Positions 60,388 to 64,000 of a stretch of DNA of 64,000 nt are shown in pieces. The stretch is taken from contig NZ_CP022521.1 in NCBI RefSeq assembly GCF_002234535.1, forward strand, positions 558,001-622,000, given 5' to 3'. This stretch comes from Actinoalloteichus hoggarensis (GTDB lineage: Bacteria; Actinomycetota; Actinomycetes; Mycobacteriales; Pseudonocardiaceae). The notes beneath the pieces are model-generated. The model searched no databases. It saw only the letters and a program-made list of their open reading frames with translations, and was not told the origin of the DNA. How positions within the stretch are numbered: position 1 is the first letter of the stretch; the number at the start of each line of letters is the position of its first letter. A program made the translations under genes and the position numbers.

Positions 60388-60421
60388 CACGCCTGTGGGC
60401 GTGGAAGGGCGCGACACGCCC
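60388..60421 (+). promoter_or_regulatory. Alternative hairpins in the rpsL leader
   Basis: CACGCC (60388-60393) can pair with GGCGTG (60398-60403), while GGGCGTG (60397-60403) can instead pair with CACGCCC (60415-60421). The two stems exclude each other, as in attenuators. Confidence 0.45.
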
Positions 60422-60538
60422 GACCTCGGGTTACGGGGGACGGCCGCGTGACTCCAGACACGACCCGCGAGGGTCGGTTATAGCCTGAGGTGCTCAAAGG
60501 AGCATCTTTACGTAGCGAACGGAAGAAGTAGCCGGTCC

Positions 60539-60913
60539 ATGCCCACGATCCAGCAGCTGGTCCGCAAGGGCCGCCAGGACAAGGTCGCGAAGACCAAGAC
60601 CGCGGCGCTCAAGGGGAGCCCGCAGCGGCGCGGTGTGTGCACCCGCGTCTACACGACCACCCCTAAGAAGCCCAACTCGGCGCTGCGCAAGGTCGCGCGT
60701 GTCAAGCTGACCAGCGGCATCGAGGTGACGGCCTACATCCCCGGTGAGGGCCACAACCTGCAGGAGCACTCGATGGTGCTCGTTCGTGGCGGCCGTGTGA
60801 AGGACCTGCCCGGTGTTCGTTACAAGATCATCCGTGGCTCCCTTGACACGCAGGGCGTGAAGAACCGCAAGCAGGCCCGCAGCCGGTACGGTGCGAAGAA
60901 GGAGAAGAGCTAA
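60539..60913 (+). CDS. rpsL: 30S ribosomal protein S12
   Basis: S12 (124 residues), in the decoding centre. [17 protein letters not shown] contains Lys43 and Lys88 lies in [13 protein letters not shown]; both are the streptomycin-sensitive residues. The ATG is preceded by GGAAGAAG. First gene of the str operon; rpsG starts two bases after its stop. Confidence 0.98.
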   Translation: MPTIQQLVRKGRQDKVAKTKTAALKGSPQRRGVCTRVYTTTPKKPNSALRKVARVKLTSGIEVTAYIPGEGHNLQEHSMVLVRGGRVKDLPGVRYKIIRGSLDTQGVKNRKQARSRYGAKKEKS

Positions 60914-60915
60914 CA

Positions 60916-61386
60916 ATGCCCCGCAAGGGACCGGCCCCCAAGCGGCCGCTTATCTCCGACCCGGTGTACGCCTCGCCGCTGGTGACCCAGCTCATCAACA
61001 AGGTGCTGGTCGACGGCAAGCGTTCGGTGGCTGAGAAGATCGTGTACGAGGCCATGGAGGGCAGCCGCGAGAAGACCGGCACGGACCCGGTCGTCACGCT
61101 CAAGCGCGCGCTCGACAACGTCAAGCCCGCCTTGGAGGTGCGCAGCCGCCGTGTCGGTGGCGCGACCTACCAGGTGCCCGTGGAGGTGCGGGCCAGCCGC
61201 TCCACCACGCTGGCTCTGCGGTGGCTGGTCGGATTCGCCCGTCAGCGTCGTGAGAAGACGATGGTCGAACGCCTGACGAACGAGCTGCTGGACGCGAGCA
61301 ACGGACTCGGGGCGAGCGTCAAGCGCCGCGAAGACACGCACAAGATGGCCGAGTCGAACAAGGCCTTCGCGCATTACCGCTGGTGA
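60916..61386 (+). CDS. rpsG: 30S ribosomal protein S7
   Basis: S7 (156 residues), primary assembly protein of the 30S head. It starts [37 protein letters not shown] is the family signature. It follows rpsL by two bases and precedes fusA by 142 bases. Confidence 0.98.
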   Translation: MPRKGPAPKRPLISDPVYASPLVTQLINKVLVDGKRSVAEKIVYEAMEGSREKTGTDPVVTLKRALDNVKPALEVRSRRVGGATYQVPVEVRASRSTTLALRWLVGFARQRREKTMVERLTNELLDASNGLGASVKRREDTHKMAESNKAFAHYRW

Positions 61387-61528
61387 TCGAGGATGCCCGA
61401 CATGATCGACCTGGTCGATCACGGCTCCGCCTCGGACCGGACACCCGGTTCGAGGTCCGCTGTTGTCGGGCCTTCGGCCACCCCTAAAGACAGCTAGACA
61501 CAGCTGATCAGGAACGGGGAAGACTCTC

Positions 61529-63628
61529 GTGGCACGCGACGTGCTGACTGACCTGGCCAAGGTCCGCAACATCGGGATCATGGCCCACATCGACGCGGGC
61601 AAGACCACCACGACCGAGCGGATTCTCTTCTACACGGGAATCAACTACAAGCTCGGCGAGGTGCACGACGGCGCGGCGACGATGGACTGGATGGAGGAGG
61701 AGCAGAAGCGGGGTATCACCATCACCTCGGCTGCCACCACCACCTTCTGGGCAGACCACCAGATCAACATCATCGACACTCCCGGGCACGTCGACTTCAC
61801 CGTCGAGGTGGAACGGTCGCTGCGCGTGCTCGACGGTGCGGTGGCGGTCTTCGACGGCAAGGAGGGCGTCGAGCCGCAGTCCGAGCAGGTCTGGCGGCAG
61901 GCGGACAAGTACGAGGTTCCGCGAGTCTGCTTCGTCAACAAGATGGACAAGCTCGGTGCGGACTTCTACTTCACCGTGCGCACCATCGAGGAGCGTCTCG
62001 GTGCTCGCCCGCTCGTCATCCAGCTGCCCATCGGCGCCGAGAACGACTTCGCTGGTGTCGTCGACCTGGTGAACATGCGCGCGCTGACCTGGCGCGGTGA
62101 CGTTCAGAAGGGCGAGGACTACACGATCGAGGAGATCCCGGCGGAGCTGGCCGAGAAGGCCGCCGAGTACCGGGAGAAGCTCGTCGAGGCCGTCGCCGAG
62201 ACCGACGAGGAGCTCATGGAGGCTTACCTCGGCGGTGAAGAGCTGACGCTGGAGCAGATCAAGGCAGGCATCCGCAAGATCACGATCGCGCGGGATGCCT
62301 ACCCGGTGCTCTGCGGCTCCGCGTTCAAGAACAAGGGCGTGCAGCCCATGCTCGACGCGGTCATCGACTACCTGCCCTCGCCGCTGGACGTGCCGGCGAT
62401 GGAGGGCCTGCTGCCCGACGGCGAGACGCCGGCCACCAGGCTGCCCAGTGTCGACGAGCCCTTCTCCGCACTGGCCTTCAAGATCGCCGCGCACCCGTTC
62501 TTCGGGAAGCTGACCTACATCCGGGTCTACTCGGGCAAGCTCAGCTCCGGCACGCAGATCGTGAACGCGACCAAGGACCGGAAGGAGCGCATCGGGAAGC
62601 TCTTCCAGATGCACTCCAACAAGGAGAACCCGGTCGACGAGGCCCAGGCGGGTCACATCTACGCGGTGATCGGTCTCAAGGAGACCACCACCGGTGACAC
62701 GCTCGCCGACTCGCAGAAGCCCATCGTCCTGGAGTCGATGAGCTTCCCGGAGCCGGTCATCCAGGTCGCGATCGAGCCGAAGACCAAGAGCGACCAGGAG
62801 AAGCTGGGCACGGCGATCCAGAAGCTCGCCGAAGAGGACCCGACCTTCCAGGTCAAGCTCGACGACGAGACCGGTCAGACCATCATCGCGGGCATGGGCG
62901 AGCTGCACCTCGAGGTGCTCGTCAACCGGATGAAGAGCGACTACAAGGTCGAGGCGAACATCGGTAAGCCACAGGTGGCCTACCGGGAGACGATTCGCAA
63001 GACGATCGAGAAGGTCGAGTACACCCACAAGAAGCAGACGGGTGGCTCGGGCCAGTTCGCTCGGGTGATCGTGAAGCTCGAACCGCTGGAGAGCACCGAG
63101 GGCGCGCTCTACGAGTTCGAGAACAAGGTCACCGGTGGTCGGGTGCCGAGGGAGTACATCCCGTCGGTCGACGCGGGCGCCCAGGACGCGATGCAGTACG
63201 GAGTGCTGGCGGGCTACCCGCTGGTGGGGCTGAAGTTCACCCTGCTCGACGGTGCCTACCACGAGGTCGACTCCTCCGAGATGGCCTTCAAGATCGCCGG
63301 CTCGATGGCGATGAAGGAGGCCGCTCGTAAGGCGTCTCCGACGCTGCTCGAGCCCATGATGGCCGTCGAGGTGACCACCCCCGAGGACTACATGGGCGAT
63401 GTCATCGGCGATCTGAACTCGCGCCGTGGCCAGATCCAGTCCATGGAGGAGCGCAGCGGCGCGCGCGTCGTCAAGGCGCTCGTTCCTCTGTCGGAGATGT
63501 TCGGGTATGTCGGCGACCTGCGTTCCAGGACGCAGGGTCGGGCGAACTACTCGATGCAGTTCGACTCCTACGCCGAGGTTCCGACGAACGTCGCAAAGGA
63601 GATCATCGCGAAGGCCACCGGTGAGTGA
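61529..63628 (+). CDS. fusA: Elongation factor G
   Basis: EF-G (699 residues), a GTPase that drives translocation. G1 is [19 protein letters not shown], then [12 protein letters not shown] (switch 2 region), [17 protein letters not shown] and [10 protein letters not shown]. Domains II to V follow, with the C-terminal [17 protein letters not shown] and a normal end. The GTG start has GGGGAAGA upstream. Full length; not a tetracycline-resistance paralog. Confidence 0.98.
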   Translation: MARDVLTDLAKVRNIGIMAHIDAGKTTTTERILFYTGINYKLGEVHDGAATMDWMEEEQKRGITITSAATTTFWADHQINIIDTPGHVDFTVEVERSLRVLDGAVAVFDGKEGVEPQSEQVWRQADKYEVPRVCFVNKMDKLGADFYFTVRTIEERLGARPLVIQLPIGAENDFAGVVDLVNMRALTWRGDVQKGEDYTIEEIPAELAEKAAEYREKLVEAVAETDEELMEAYLGGEELTLEQIKAGIRKITIARDAYPVLCGSAFKNKGVQPMLDAVIDYLPSPLDVPAMEGLLPDGETPATRLPSVDEPFSALAFKIAAHPFFGKLTYIRVYSGKLSSGTQIVNATKDRKERIGKLFQMHSNKENPVDEAQAGHIYAVIGLKETTTGDTLADSQKPIVLESMSFPEPVIQVAIEPKTKSDQEKLGTAIQKLAEEDPTFQVKLDDETGQTIIAGMGELHLEVLVNRMKSDYKVEANIGKPQVAYRETIRKTIEKVEYTHKKQTGGSGQFARVIVKLEPLESTEGALYEFENKVTGGRVPREYIPSVDAGAQDAMQYGVLAGYPLVGLKFTLLDGAYHEVDSSEMAFKIAGSMAMKEAARKASPTLLEPMMAVEVTTPEDYMGDVIGDLNSRRGQIQSMEERSGARVVKALVPLSEMFGYVGDLRSRTQGRANYSMQFDSYAEVPTNVAKEIIAKATGE

Positions 63629-63857
63629 GTCTCACCAGTGACGCGGTCCGCCGGGGAGTCATCCCCGGTAGGCCGCTGGTGAGCGGCTCGACCAGCCGAC
63701 GCAAATCCAGCGGTACGTGTTCCGGGGCCCGTCGGGTTCCGGAGCCATCCGAGTGGGAAATGTCATCGTCCGCCTCGTATGGGCGGCGAAAATCGAAACC
63801 GTCGAGCACATACAACAGTCCGTGCGGCGGAAAGATTAAGTCCAGGAGGACAAACCA

Positions 63858-64000
63858 GTGGCGAAGGCGAAGTTCGAGCGGACGAAGCCGCACGTCAACA
63901 TCGGCACCATCGGTCACATCGACCATGGCAAGACCACGCTGACCGCGGCGATCTCCAAGGTCCTGCACGACAAGTTCCCGGACCTCAACCCTCTGATGGC
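63858..64000 (+). CDS. tuf: Elongation factor Tu, 5' part
   Basis: The first 47 or so codons of EF-Tu. [20 protein letters not shown] is followed by [13 protein letters not shown] with the P-loop. The GTG start has a perfect AGGAGGA upstream. It follows fusA by 229 bases, in which no gene is seen. The rest lies outside the window. Confidence 0.97.
   Translation, partial: MAKAKFERTKPHVNIGTIGHIDHGKTTLTAAISKVLHDKFPDLNPLM

Noticed and set aside
60539-60913. Streptomycin-resistance change in S12
   Set aside because: Lys43 and Lys88 are both the normal residues.

Overview
The window is 64 kb of very GC-rich DNA with strongly GC-biased third codon positions and frequent GTG starts. It carries actinobacterial signatures: rpmG-hadA-hadB-tRNA-secE-nusG order, HTH/DUF397 pairs, KorAB and an ArfC-like sunset-domain protein. 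It looks like a chromosomal core segment of a Pseudonocardiales actinomycete, possibly near Actinoalloteichus; the genus is inference. No insertion sequence, prophage, CRISPR array or rRNA gene was seen.

Layout. 1-5.2 kb: end of the complex I operon (3' end of nuoL, nuoM, nuoN), then a long-chain polyprenyl diphosphate synthase, consistent with quinone supply. 5.4-16 kb: RarD-type permease, a large membrane-anchored disordered protein, 2-oxoacid:ferredoxin oxidoreductase korAB, an Lrp regulator divergent from dimethylargininase, and a decayed sensor-kinase/ABC-permease scar. 16-34 kb: accessory genes separated by long non-coding gaps. These include an MBL hydrolase, a Ser/Thr kinase plus N6-DNA methylase operon divergent from a PP2C phosphatase, RidA, a P-loop ATPase, a secreted peptidase, an ADP-ribosylglycohydrolase, HtpX, RmlA, and an AraC regulator divergent from an NmrA-like reductase/DUF1772 pair.

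34-38 kb: tRNA-Tyr, the YajQ protein and a membrane GAF-GGDEF-EAL protein with a degenerate GGDEF. 38-55 kb: the translation and transcription core (tRNA-Thr, tRNA-Met, rpmG, hadA, hadB, an aminotransferase, tRNA-Trp, secE, nusG, rplA, rplJ, rplL, rpoB, rpoC). rplK (L11), which normally sits between nusG and rplA, is not there. 55-60 kb: an HTH/DUF397 pair, a NarL-type two-component system and two small helical proteins. 60-64 kb: the str operon (rpsL, rpsG, fusA) and the start of tuf.

The observations most worth checking are the missing rplK; the kinase/methylase/phosphatase module with a palindromic operator candidate in its divergent promoter; a TGACA-NN-TGTCA palindrome shared by the two-component operon and the secreted-peptidase gene about 30 kb away; and a 34-codon ORF joined by GTGA overlaps to both nuoL and nuoM.
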